From the NCBI GenBank assembly GCA_001689405.1, contig LUJO01000003.1, positions 1 through 55,401 of the forward strand: DNA of 55,401 nt. Reading direction: 5' to 3'. This DNA is from Candidatus Homeothermus arabinoxylanisolvens. GTDB lineage: Bacteria; Bacteroidota; Bacteroidia; Bacteroidales; Muribaculaceae. The notes beneath the pieces were generated by a model that saw nothing but the letters and a program-made list of their open reading frames with translations, ran no database searches and was not told the DNA's origin. Below, piece by piece: positions 35,746 through 44,071 of this stretch. Both the position numbers and the translations under genes were made by a program. Position 1 is the stretch's first letter, and each line of letters begins with the position of its first letter.

Positions 35746-36606
35746 ATGAGAAAAATCGTTTCAATTTTTGCCGTCGGATTATTATTTCTGACTGCATGCG
35801 ACGGAGGGAAGCTAAAGCAAGTAGAAAGCGAGAACGTACAGCTTGACGACTCACTTCGGGTAGCTCTTGCCAACCAAGACAGTCTGTTGGTATTGTTGAA
35901 CGACATCACAGACGGCATGAACCAGATCAAAGATCTGGAAAAGATACTTGGCAACACTAACGACCTCACGGCCGAGTCACAGTCGCGCAAAGACCAGATA
36001 CGCAACGACATGTACTCCATACAGCAGGCTCTTCAGGAACGCCGCGAACGCCTTGCCGAGCTTGAGAAGAAGTTAAAGAGCTCTCAGGGATATAATGCCA
36101 CTCTCCAGAAGACCATCGACAATCTTAAGGCTGAAATAGCCACTCAGGAAACGACCATATCGACGCTGCGCAATGACTTGGCATCGGCCAAGATACAGAT
36201 TGCCGACCTCGGTACAAAAGTGGACTCGCTCAGCACGACAGTGGCTTCTGTCACCGAAGAGAAAGTAAAGGCACAGGAGGAAACTCAAAATGTGACCAAC
36301 GAGCTCAATACATGCTACTACGCAATCGGCACCAAGAAAGAGCTGAAGGAGGCCAAAATAATCGAGACAGGCTTCCTGAGAAAGACCAAACTGCTGCAGG
36401 CTGACTTCCAGCAGAGCTATTTCACAAAAGCCGACAAGCGTACGCTTACCGTAATACCTACCCAATCCAAGAAGGCAAAGATATTGACCAACATGCCGTC
36501 AGATTCATACGTCATCGAGGATGAAGGCGGTATAAAAGTCATCAAGGTCACCAATCCGGAGCGCTTCTGGAGCCTGTCCAACTATCTTGTAATCCAAGTT
36601 GACTGA
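35746..36606 (+). CDS. Coiled-coil lipoprotein
   Basis: 286 residues. A lipoprotein signal has its lipobox at FLTACDGG (Cys18). Residues about 20-190 form a long heptad-patterned coiled coil (LKQVESENVQL, QALQERRERLAELEKKL, LKAEIATQETTISTLRNDL). The C-terminal globular part (about 195-286) begins at the conserved TCYYAIGTKKELKEAKII and ends KVTNPERFWSLSNYLVIQVD. It should be anchored in the envelope. It resembles Bacteroides lipoproteins annotated as Cbp1-type collagen-binding adhesins, but I cannot confirm this and adhesion is not shown by the sequence. Third gene after the acidic protein and rsmI; followed by a strong terminator. Confidence 0.8.
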   Translation: MRKIVSIFAVGLLFLTACDGGKLKQVESENVQLDDSLRVALANQDSLLVLLNDITDGMNQIKDLEKILGNTNDLTAESQSRKDQIRNDMYSIQQALQERRERLAELEKKLKSSQGYNATLQKTIDNLKAEIATQETTISTLRNDLASAKIQIADLGTKVDSLSTTVASVTEEKVKAQEETQNVTNELNTCYYAIGTKKELKEAKIIETGFLRKTKLLQADFQQSYFTKADKRTLTVIPTQSKKAKILTNMPSDSYVIEDEGGIKVIKVTNPERFWSLSNYLVIQVD

Positions 36607-36631
36607 CAACATCATCAACCCTCATAACCAT

Positions 36632-36662
36632 GCGCGGTCGCCTTCAGGCACCGCGCTTTTTT
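36632..36662 (+). terminator. Terminator after the coiled-coil lipoprotein gene
   Basis: GCGCGGT (36632-36638) pairs with ACCGCGC (36650-36656), extended inward by GCC/GGC around TTCA after a one-base bulge, followed by six T residues (36657-36662). It ends the acidic protein-rsmI-lipoprotein transcript. Confidence 0.88.
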
Positions 36663-36727
36663 CATGTTTTTACATATGCGTCCCTCTTCAATAACATACC
36701 GATACCGTCTACGTCTGCAATTCAATT

Positions 36728-36735
36728 TAATTTTG
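36728..36735 (+). promoter_or_regulatory. -7 element upstream of the GH5 gene
   Basis: TAATTTTG matches TAnnTTTG and lies 33 bases before the ATG at 36769. The -33 region is not convincing. Its position supports the ATG at 36769 over the upstream frame extension. Confidence 0.5.
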
Positions 36736-36768
36736 CACTATTGTTCAATTAAATCATTATTCACGACT

Positions 36769-38025
36769 ATGACCTTTAAATCATTATTCTCCCGTACAGG
36801 TACCGCAGTGTTATCGCTACTGATATCAATGGCGGCAATGCATGCGTGCTCCTCCGAGAAGAAAACCGAGACAGAAAAAGCCGACGACACTCCACAGGGA
36901 GCCGTCGAGGTAGCGCAATGGCTTGGAATGGGCTGGAATCTCGGCAATCAGATGGACGCACAGAAAGACGGCATGGCATCGGAAACCGCATGGGGCAATC
37001 CTGTAGTATCGCAGGTATTGTTTGACAAACTTGCACAAGCCGGCATAAGCACGGTACGCATACCGGTAACTTGGCTCGGACATATAGGAAGCGCACCTGA
37101 TTACACCATTGACAAAGCGTGGCTCGACCGCGTGGAACAGATAGTAGGATATGCGGAAAAAGCCGGTCTTAACGCAATCATCAACATACACCATGACGGA
37201 GCCGACAGCCGCCATTGGCTCGACATAAAAGGCGCAGCGGAAAATCCCGAGACCAATGCAGCGGTAATAGCTCAGCTTAAAGCCATGTGGAGCCAGATAG
37301 CGGAACGATTCAAGGACAAAGGCTCATTTCTTATTTTCGAGTCGCTCAATGAAATCCACGACGGCGGCTGGGGCTGGGGCGCCAACCGTACTGACGGAGG
37401 CAAGCAATACCGCACGCTCAACGAATGGAACCAAGTGTTTGTTGACGCCGTGCGCGCTACCGGAGGCAAAAACGCCGACCGTTACCTCGCGGTGCCGAGC
37501 TACTGCACCAATCCCGACTACGCGGTCGACGGCAGCTTCAAAATGCCTGCCGACTCTGCCGACAACCGTATAATTGTGGCAGTGCATTATTATGCTCCCG
37601 TAGACTACTCGCTCAATGACAAATTCAAGGAATGGGGCCACACAGGTAAAGATGTGGATGTATGGGGCGACGAAAAGTATCTTTCCGATACATTCGGCAA
37701 ATTAAAGACTACATTTATCGACAAGAACATCCCCGTTTACATAGGAGAGATGGGCTGTGTACGCCGCGAAGACCCGCGTGCCGAAAAATTTCGCCGCCAT
37801 TATCTCGAATATGTATGCAAGTCAGCCCGCGACCACCATATGGCTCCGATATTCTGGGACAACGGTTATGGAGGGACAGGCCGTGAACAGTCGGGACTGT
37901 TCAACCGCACCACGGGTGAATACCTCAACAACGGCCAAGACATAGTAGCGACAATGGTCAAGGCAGTTACATCCGATGACCCGGCCTATACGCTGCAATC
38001 GGTCTACGATAACGCCCCGCAATAA
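36769..38025 (+). CDS. Glycoside hydrolase family 5 lipoprotein (endo-beta-glucanase type)
   Basis: 418 residues. A lipoprotein signal ends at AAMHACSSEK, then a short linker leads into a GH5 TIM barrel. Hallmarks: LGMGWNLGNQMDA at the start of the domain, VRIPVTW, NIHHDGAD, the acid/base glutamate E195 in FESLNEIHDG, the HYYAPVDYS segment and the nucleophile E327 in YIGEMGCVR. It resembles cellulase/xyloglucanase-like subfamilies (GH5_4 or GH5_2 type), cutting beta-1,4-glucans at the cell surface or periplasm; the exact substrate is not readable. The frame extends upstream to 36664 but only this start gives a signal peptide. It stands alone, with no SusC/SusD partner. Confidence 0.92.
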   Translation: MTFKSLFSRTGTAVLSLLISMAAMHACSSEKKTETEKADDTPQGAVEVAQWLGMGWNLGNQMDAQKDGMASETAWGNPVVSQVLFDKLAQAGISTVRIPVTWLGHIGSAPDYTIDKAWLDRVEQIVGYAEKAGLNAIINIHHDGADSRHWLDIKGAAENPETNAAVIAQLKAMWSQIAERFKDKGSFLIFESLNEIHDGGWGWGANRTDGGKQYRTLNEWNQVFVDAVRATGGKNADRYLAVPSYCTNPDYAVDGSFKMPADSADNRIIVAVHYYAPVDYSLNDKFKEWGHTGKDVDVWGDEKYLSDTFGKLKTTFIDKNIPVYIGEMGCVRREDPRAEKFRRHYLEYVCKSARDHHMAPIFWDNGYGGTGREQSGLFNRTTGEYLNNGQDIVATMVKAVTSDDPAYTLQSVYDNAPQ

Positions 38026-38077
38026 TTTTTACAGCAAAATGCTACGACTTAATATTCCCGTTATGATTATTTATTAG

Positions 38078-38085
38078 TAAATTTG
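38078..38085 (+). promoter_or_regulatory. -7 promoter element upstream of ftsY
   Basis: TAAATTTG matches TAnnTTTG, 20 bases before the ftsY ATG. It is the only clear promoter I see for the long plus-strand run from ftsY to the beta-lactamase gene (38.1-46.5 kb). Confidence 0.55.
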
Positions 38086-38104
38086 CACATTAAAATAATT
38101 CATA

Positions 38105-39067
38105 ATGGGAATATTCAGTTTCTTCTCCAAAGAAAAAAAGGAGACACTCGACAAGGGTCTTGAACGCACAAAACAGGGCGTGTTTTCCAAATTGACACGC
38201 GCCATTGCCGGCAAATCGAAAATTGACGATGAAATCCTCGACAATCTTGAAGAAGTATTCATAACCTCGGATGTCGGAGTAGAAACGACTCTAAAAATAA
38301 TAGACCGCATAGAGAAGCGTGTGGCCAGAGACAAGTATGTAAACCTGTCGGAGCTTAACGGTCTGCTCTGTGAAGAGATTACCGCACTTCTCGCTGAAAA
38401 CAACAATGACTCCACTCTCGAAGACTTCACTGTGCCGGAAGGCCACAAACCGCATGTAATAATGGTGGTGGGAGTCAACGGTGTGGGTAAGACCACCACT
38501 ATAGGCAAACTCGCATATCAGTTCAAAAAAGCGGGAAACAAAGTCATGCTGGGGGCCGCCGACACTTTCCGCGCGGCTGCCGTGGAGCAGCTCGATGTAT
38601 GGGGAGAACGTGCCGGAGTTCCTGTCATCAAACAGAAACTCGGAGCCGATCCGGCTTCCGTAGCCTATGATACACTTCAGTCGGCAAAGGCCAACGACAT
38701 CGATGTGGTGATCATCGACACCGCAGGACGACTTCACAATAAAAAAGGCCTTATGGACGAGTTGACCAAAATAAAGAACGTCATGCAGAAAGTAGTGCCT
38801 GACGCTCCCCATGAGGTACTGCTTGTACTTGACGGCTCCACAGGACAGAATGCTTTTGAACAAGCCAAGCAATTCGTAGCCGCCACAAAGGTAAACGAAC
38901 TCGCCATAACCAAGCTTGACGGCACGGCCAAAGGCGGAGTGGTCATCGGAATAAGCGATCAGTTCAAAATTCCCGTAAAATATATAGGTCTCGGAGAAGG
39001 CATAGACGATCTGCAGGTATTCCACAAAAAAGAATTTGTACAATCGCTTTTCGGAGAGTCTAAATAA
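38105..39067 (+). CDS. ftsY: Signal recognition particle receptor FtsY
   Basis: 320 residues: a short N domain (no long acidic A domain) and the G domain of SRP GTPases. G1 is VGVNGVGKTTTIGKL, then LGAADTFRAAAVEQL, DTAGR, and TKLDGTAKGG; the C-terminus has YIGLGEGIDDLQVF. It docks ribosome-nascent chain-SRP complexes at the membrane with Ffh. rimO follows after a single base, so the two are translationally linked. Confidence 0.97.
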   Translation: MGIFSFFSKEKKETLDKGLERTKQGVFSKLTRAIAGKSKIDDEILDNLEEVFITSDVGVETTLKIIDRIEKRVARDKYVNLSELNGLLCEEITALLAENNNDSTLEDFTVPEGHKPHVIMVVGVNGVGKTTTIGKLAYQFKKAGNKVMLGAADTFRAAAVEQLDVWGERAGVPVIKQKLGADPASVAYDTLQSAKANDIDVVIIDTAGRLHNKKGLMDELTKIKNVMQKVVPDAPHEVLLVLDGSTGQNAFEQAKQFVAATKVNELAITKLDGTAKGGVVIGISDQFKIPVKYIGLGEGIDDLQVFHKKEFVQSLFGESK

Positions 39068-39068
39068 A

Positions 39069-40364
39069 ATGCCACGCAAGAAGGTTGATGTCATAACTCT
39101 CGGTTGCTCCAAAAATCTTGTTGACAGCGAACGGCTCATGAGCATGTTTGCTGAAAGCGGATTCGATGCCGTGCATGAACCCGAAAAAGTGCGCGGAGAC
39201 ATAGCCGTGGTAAACACATGCGGTTTTATCGGCGATGCCAAAGAGGAGTCAATCAATATGATACTTGAGTTGATACAGGCCAAGAACGAAGGCCGCATAA
39301 AATCGCTCTACGTAATGGGATGCCTGTCACAGCGCTATCTTGACGAACTCAAAGCCGAGATGCCCGAGGTCGACGGCTGGTACGGTAAGTTTGACTGGCC
39401 GGAACTCGTGACCGTGCTATCGTCAAAACATCCGGCTACCTCAACCTACGACAGGGTCATAACCACCCCGAAGCATCACGCATATATAAAAATAGCGGAG
39501 GGGTGTAACCGCTTCTGCTCATTCTGCGCCATACCGCTTATCACCGGGCGCTTCAAGTCGCGGCCTGTCGAGGAGATTATCGGCGAAGTAAAGACACTTG
39601 TCGGCCGTGGAGTAAAAGAGTTCAACGTCATAGCACAGGATCTGTCGGCCTACGGGAGCGACCTTTACGGACATCAGGAGCTTGCGCGTCTTATAGACGA
39701 GATGGCCTCGGTAGACGGTGTACGGTGGATAAGACTTCATTACGCCTATCCCGCACAATTCCCGATGGAGATTCTTGACGTAATGGCCAAGCACGACAAC
39801 GTATGCAAGTATCTTGACATAGCGTTGCAGCATATAAGCGACAATGTATTGTCCAACATGCGCCGACATATAACCGGCGAAGAGACGCGCCGCCTGCTTG
39901 ACGAGATAAGGAAGCGTGTTCCCGGCATACACATACGCACCACACTCATGGTCGGCTTCCCCGGCGAGGGCGAGAAAGAGTTTTGCGAGCTGAAGGAGTT
40001 TGTCAGAGAACAGCGCTTTGAACGCATGGGCGCATTTGCCTACTGCGAGGAAGAGGATACCTACGGAGCATTGAACTTCAATGACGACATACCTGACGAA
40101 GAGAAACAGCGGCGCCTGTCACAGCTTATGGATATTCAGGCCGAAATTGCTCAGGAAATAAACGAAGCAAAGATAGGCACCACGGTAAAAGTCATTATAG
40201 ACCGGGAGGAAGACGAGTATTTCGTCGGGCGTACGCAGTGGGACTCGCCCGAAGTCGACCCGGAAGTCCTGATAAAAAAGAGCAAGCCTGTAAAAAAAGG
40301 CGAATTTTACGACGTAAGAGTCGTGGACACTCAGTTCTACGACCTTATTGCCGAATTAGTGTGA
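39069..40364 (+). CDS. rimO: Ribosomal protein S12 methylthiotransferase RimO
   Basis: 431 residues. Radical-SAM methylthiotransferase that modifies Asp88 of ribosomal protein S12. N-terminal UPF0004 domain with cluster cysteines in LGCSKNLVDSERL, VVNTCGFIG and MGCLSQRY; the radical SAM cluster motif CNRFCSFCAIP; C-terminal TRAM domain (about 365-431). The opening DVITLGCSKN distinguishes RimO from MiaB. The frame extends to 39036 inside ftsY, but the ATG at 39069 directly follows the ftsY stop and gives the family N-terminus. Confidence 0.97.
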   Translation: MPRKKVDVITLGCSKNLVDSERLMSMFAESGFDAVHEPEKVRGDIAVVNTCGFIGDAKEESINMILELIQAKNEGRIKSLYVMGCLSQRYLDELKAEMPEVDGWYGKFDWPELVTVLSSKHPATSTYDRVITTPKHHAYIKIAEGCNRFCSFCAIPLITGRFKSRPVEEIIGEVKTLVGRGVKEFNVIAQDLSAYGSDLYGHQELARLIDEMASVDGVRWIRLHYAYPAQFPMEILDVMAKHDNVCKYLDIALQHISDNVLSNMRRHITGEETRRLLDEIRKRVPGIHIRTTLMVGFPGEGEKEFCELKEFVREQRFERMGAFAYCEEEDTYGALNFNDDIPDEEKQRRLSQLMDIQAEIAQEINEAKIGTTVKVIIDREEDEYFVGRTQWDSPEVDPEVLIKKSKPVKKGEFYDVRVVDTQFYDLIAELV

Positions 40365-40373
40365 TTACCGATT

Positions 40374-41393
40374 ATGCTGTCGCGTGCGTTAAAATCGCTG
40401 ATAAACTCCTGCCTTGAAGGCAAGCGTGCATTTGCCGTATATGCTCTGCCCGGCCATGCTCCGGCATGTACTGTGGCAGGTGACCGTACCCTGTCTTCAG
40501 GAGGCGATTTCTTTATAAACAACTTTAACAATACATTCGGCAAGCCGCTTGTCATAAGCGGGCGGTCACCCTTTCCCGACGAGTGCGAGTCCCCGGAGCC
40601 ATATTGCAGCTCGACAGAATATGACGATTACAAACGTCATCTCCTGTCCATAGTCGACGACCTGAAAATGACCGGAGGCAAGACTGTATTCTCACGCACA
40701 CTCTGCGGCGACGCATCGGGCATAGACTGGGCGGAGGTAGCCGACAGTTATTTCACGGCATTTCCTGACACATTCCGGTTTATCTACTATACACCCTGCA
40801 CGGGCGCATGGCTCGGCGCCTCCCCGGAAATACTCCTTGAGCGTAAATCGGGCGAAAGCCGGGTGCGCACCATGTCGCTTGCCGGAACCCTAAGTATCGG
40901 GACAAACTCCGGTTGGGATGAGAAGAACATCAAGGAGCATGACTTTGTCACAAAATATATAACCGACATATTCAACCGATTGGGCATAAAAGCCGAGATA
41001 GCGCCCGATGAAGATGTATCGTTCGGCATGGTAAAGCATTTGTGCAACCGTATATCGGGAGAATACGACGGCGACTTCTTCACCGCAGTCAATGCTCTTA
41101 GCCCTACTCCTGCACTTGCGGGAGTGCCTCTTGCCGACGCACTTGAGCATATCGCACGCCACGAGCCTCATCCGCGCCGGTGCTACGGCGGATACGTAGG
41201 CGTCACTGACCGAGAAGGCGAACATGCGTATGTCAATCTGCGGAGTGTACATTTCTCGTCCGAGCGTTTTTGTATATATGCGGGAGGCGGCATAACTTCC
41301 GACTCCAATCCTGACGACGAGTGGGCCGAAACCCGCAACAAAGTGCAGAAACTCAACGACATTATCTTATCGAGCGTAGACAATGGACGATAA
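40374..41393 (+). CDS. menF: Isochorismate synthase
   Basis: 339 residues, somewhat short because the N-terminal region is reduced. Chorismate-binding fold with GASPEILLER, the T-x-x-LAGT segment, KEHDFVTKYI, HLCNRISGEY, LSPTPALAGVP and IYAGGGITSDSNPDDEWAET. These fit isochorismate synthases (MenF/EntC) better than anthranilate or aminodeoxychorismate synthases. It likely opens menaquinone synthesis, since this group respires anaerobically with menaquinone; a siderophore role is less likely. No other men genes are in the window, although menD often follows menF in related genomes. It starts 9 bases after rimO and overlaps the next gene by 11 bases. Confidence 0.88.
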   Translation: MLSRALKSLINSCLEGKRAFAVYALPGHAPACTVAGDRTLSSGGDFFINNFNNTFGKPLVISGRSPFPDECESPEPYCSSTEYDDYKRHLLSIVDDLKMTGGKTVFSRTLCGDASGIDWAEVADSYFTAFPDTFRFIYYTPCTGAWLGASPEILLERKSGESRVRTMSLAGTLSIGTNSGWDEKNIKEHDFVTKYITDIFNRLGIKAEIAPDEDVSFGMVKHLCNRISGEYDGDFFTAVNALSPTPALAGVPLADALEHIARHEPHPRRCYGGYVGVTDREGEHAYVNLRSVHFSSERFCIYAGGGITSDSNPDDEWAETRNKVQKLNDIILSSVDNGR

Positions 41394-42819
41394 CAGACAT
41401 GGAAAACCGTTTCTGGTGATAACCATAGCAGTTTTGATGCTGTGCGCAGTATCTATGTTGCCTTTATCGCAACTTACCGGCGGACGGTTGCGTGACTTCA
41501 ATCTGTTGGCCGACATTGTAAAGACAACCGACGACTCGACAGTCATAGTGCCGCAGTCCGACGCATCGGCTCCCGTAGACAAAGCCCTGATTGAAGCGCA
41601 GGCCGAGGAGGAGCAAGAAGCAGTCACCCGCCATGATACTCTGACGGAGCCGAAAGATGACAATATACAGGCTGTCGACACGGTATCGGTATTGCCTGAC
41701 CCGATAACGTCGCGTCAGGGCGATATAGTGGTGATGGAGGATTACACCGGCAACGGTTCAGGCCTCGACCGGTTCAAGGCCGCGTTATCTGACAAAGACA
41801 AACGGGTGGTCAGGGTGGCATTTATCGGTGACTCATACATAGAAGGCGACATCTTCACACAGAACGTACGCGAGAGCCTTCAGCAACATTTCGGAGGCGC
41901 CGGTGTGGGTTATGTTAACATGTATTCCGAATTTCCCGGTTTCAGACGCTCGGTAAGACAGTCGGGCAGCGGCTGGAAAGTATTCAATATGGGTAAAGGA
42001 CATGCCAACAATGCCTATCTGTCACTGACCGAACAATACTCCGTACCCGACGGAAAGGCAAAGGCCGTATACAAAGGTGTCGACAAGTTTCGCAACGCGG
42101 ACTCGTGGCAGGTGTCGCGCTTCCTGTTTGTAAGCCCTGACAACGCCGTGATAACCACAAAAGTCAGTGACGGCGAGGCGGAGTCGCACTCCGTATCGGG
42201 CTCTTCCGATGTGCAATGTATCGAGCTTGACTCCCCTACCTCTTCATTTTCAGTATCGACCGACTGCACTTCGCTCGCCGCAATTGGAGTGTGGCTTGAT
42301 GACGCCACGGGCATATCGGTAGACTGTATGTCGTCGCGCGGATACTCCGGAGTGACACTGTCGAAGGTAAATGCAGGGTTAAGCCGTTCGATGCGAAGCT
42401 ATATCGACTACGACCTCATTGTATTGGAATTCGGCATAAATGCCATGTCGGCGGCTCAATCCGACTACTCCTCCTATACCCGTTTAATGACCAAGACCGT
42501 AGCGCACCTGAGGGAATGCTATCCCGAGTCCGACTTCATAATCATGGGTATCGGTGACCGCGGACAGAAATCGGGCTCCGAAATAAAATCCATGAGAGTG
42601 GCACCCGCCATGACTTCGGCACAACGCGACATAGCCCGCAACTCGCACTGCATATTCTGGGATACGCGCGAAGCTATGGGCGGCGAGAACTCGATTGTCG
42701 ACTGGGCCAACTCAAATCCGTCACGAGCCAACAAGGATTACATACACCTCACCCACAAGGGAGGCGCCGTGCTGGCCGAACAATTTGTAAAATCATTATT
42801 GCATGCACTTGATAACTAA
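41383..42819 (+). CDS. Membrane-anchored SGNH/GDSL hydrolase 1
   Basis: 478 residues. An N-terminal signal anchor (about 9-31), an extended Pro/Asp/Glu-rich linker (32-125), then an SGNH fold. Block I is VAFIGDSYIEGD with the nucleophile Ser151; block III is LEFGINAMS (G-x-N); block V is KDYIHLTHKGG with Asp452 and His455. An insert of about 100 residues between blocks I and III is beta-rich and may bind polysaccharide. The enzyme should face the periplasm. Followed by a second SGNH gene (17-base overlap) and an MBOAT acyltransferase, so a likely role is moving or removing O-acetyl groups on a cell-envelope glycan, as PatB or AlgX/AlgJ-type proteins do. Confidence 0.85.
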   Translation: MDDNRHGKPFLVITIAVLMLCAVSMLPLSQLTGGRLRDFNLLADIVKTTDDSTVIVPQSDASAPVDKALIEAQAEEEQEAVTRHDTLTEPKDDNIQAVDTVSVLPDPITSRQGDIVVMEDYTGNGSGLDRFKAALSDKDKRVVRVAFIGDSYIEGDIFTQNVRESLQQHFGGAGVGYVNMYSEFPGFRRSVRQSGSGWKVFNMGKGHANNAYLSLTEQYSVPDGKAKAVYKGVDKFRNADSWQVSRFLFVSPDNAVITTKVSDGEAESHSVSGSSDVQCIELDSPTSSFSVSTDCTSLAAIGVWLDDATGISVDCMSSRGYSGVTLSKVNAGLSRSMRSYIDYDLIVLEFGINAMSAAQSDYSSYTRLMTKTVAHLRECYPESDFIIMGIGDRGQKSGSEIKSMRVAPAMTSAQRDIARNSHCIFWDTREAMGGENSIVDWANSNPSRANKDYIHLTHKGGAVLAEQFVKSLLHALDN

Positions 42820-44071
42820 GCATATAATAACCACATTCCTAATTCTATCATCAATATGCGTCGTTCAGGCACAGGATGAGGGCTGCGACGAAGTCATAAG
42901 GCTCAACCCGGATATGAATGCCGACGCGGACGATGACATAATATCCATACCCCCGTTCATCAATCTTGACGCCAATGTCATCGAGAGCAACGGAGCCGAC
43001 TGGAACGCATTGCGGCATAAAGCCGCGTCGACAATAACCGTACCGCTGTCGATAGTACATATCGGCGACTCGCATATTCAAGCCGACTTCGCTACAGGAC
43101 ATACAAGACGTCTGTTTCAAAAAAATTATGGCAATCCGGGCAGAGGGCTTATTATCCCGTTCCGCATGACAGGGACAAACGAGCCGCGTGATTATCTGAT
43201 AAAAAGTTCAGATACATGGAAAGGCTCCAAACTCATGAAGCAGTCGCCCGACCTTCCGGTAGGATTTACCGGTGTGGCAGTGGCTCCTTCATCACGGAGC
43301 ACCGACCTCGTCATATCCACACTTTCGCGCACCGGCAACAAGGAATTGTTCAATGACGTAACCTTATATTGCGACGGCACTCCGGTCATAGACTCGATTA
43401 CATCCGAGGGAAAGCCGTTGGATTACGAAGTGCTCTCTTCGCCCGGAGCATGCACCGTCATGCTCGCCCGAGCGGTATCGGAGCTTAAACTGTCGCTCTC
43501 GTCAGCCGACGCCACGGTAATATATGGCGCTGACCTGCGGTTGTCGGGACAGTCGGGGGTTCTCTATCATGCCATAGGCAACAACGGCGCCACATATGCC
43601 TCATACAGCTATGTAAACAATTTTGCCGACAGGCTGTCGGTTCTCAATCCCGACCTTGTGATAATAAGTCTCGGAGCCAATGAAGCGTTCGGCAAAACCG
43701 GGTCGGAAGATATATATCGGGCCATTGACGCCGTAGTCAACGGCATCATGGAAGCCAATCCGCTGTCAGAGATACTTCTTGTGACCCCTATGGAATGTCA
43801 GAAAAGCACACGCACACGTAAAAACCGGCGTGCGCGCGGCTTTGTCGTAAATGACAAGATAGCTGTAATGCGTGAGGCGATACTTCGGTACGGACGCGAT
43901 AAAAATATAGCTACGTATGACTGGTATTCGGTAGCCGGAGGCAAAGGCATATCAAGCAAATGGGTCGGAGAAGGGCTGATGGCCAAAGACCGCATACATC
44001 ATTCCCATAAAGGATATCTGCTGAACGGGCAACTGTTCTATGAAGCATTAAACAAAGCACTTACGCAATGA
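42803..44071 (+). CDS. Secreted SGNH/GDSL hydrolase 2
   Basis: 422 residues with a signal peptide (MHLITKHIITTFLILSSICVVQAQ). SGNH blocks: VHIGDSHIQAD with nucleophile Ser90, ISLGANEAFG (G-x-N), and KDRIHHSHKGY with Asp396 and His399. It shares its overall plan with the upstream gene, including a beta-rich insert between blocks I and III, and is probably an ancient duplicate. Its start lies 17 bases inside the upstream gene and its stop overlaps the MBOAT start as ATGA, so three products are made in fixed proportion. Periplasmic. Confidence 0.85.
   Translation: MHLITKHIITTFLILSSICVVQAQDEGCDEVIRLNPDMNADADDDIISIPPFINLDANVIESNGADWNALRHKAASTITVPLSIVHIGDSHIQADFATGHTRRLFQKNYGNPGRGLIIPFRMTGTNEPRDYLIKSSDTWKGSKLMKQSPDLPVGFTGVAVAPSSRSTDLVISTLSRTGNKELFNDVTLYCDGTPVIDSITSEGKPLDYEVLSSPGACTVMLARAVSELKLSLSSADATVIYGADLRLSGQSGVLYHAIGNNGATYASYSYVNNFADRLSVLNPDLVIISLGANEAFGKTGSEDIYRAIDAVVNGIMEANPLSEILLVTPMECQKSTRTRKNRRARGFVVNDKIAVMREAILRYGRDKNIATYDWYSVAGGKGISSKWVGEGLMAKDRIHHSHKGYLLNGQLFYEALNKALTQ

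Noticed and set aside
38291..39298. A 335-codon open frame antisense to ftsY and rimO
   Set aside because: Cysteine, histidine and tyrosine-rich nonsense composition; ftsY and rimO on the other strand are unmistakable.
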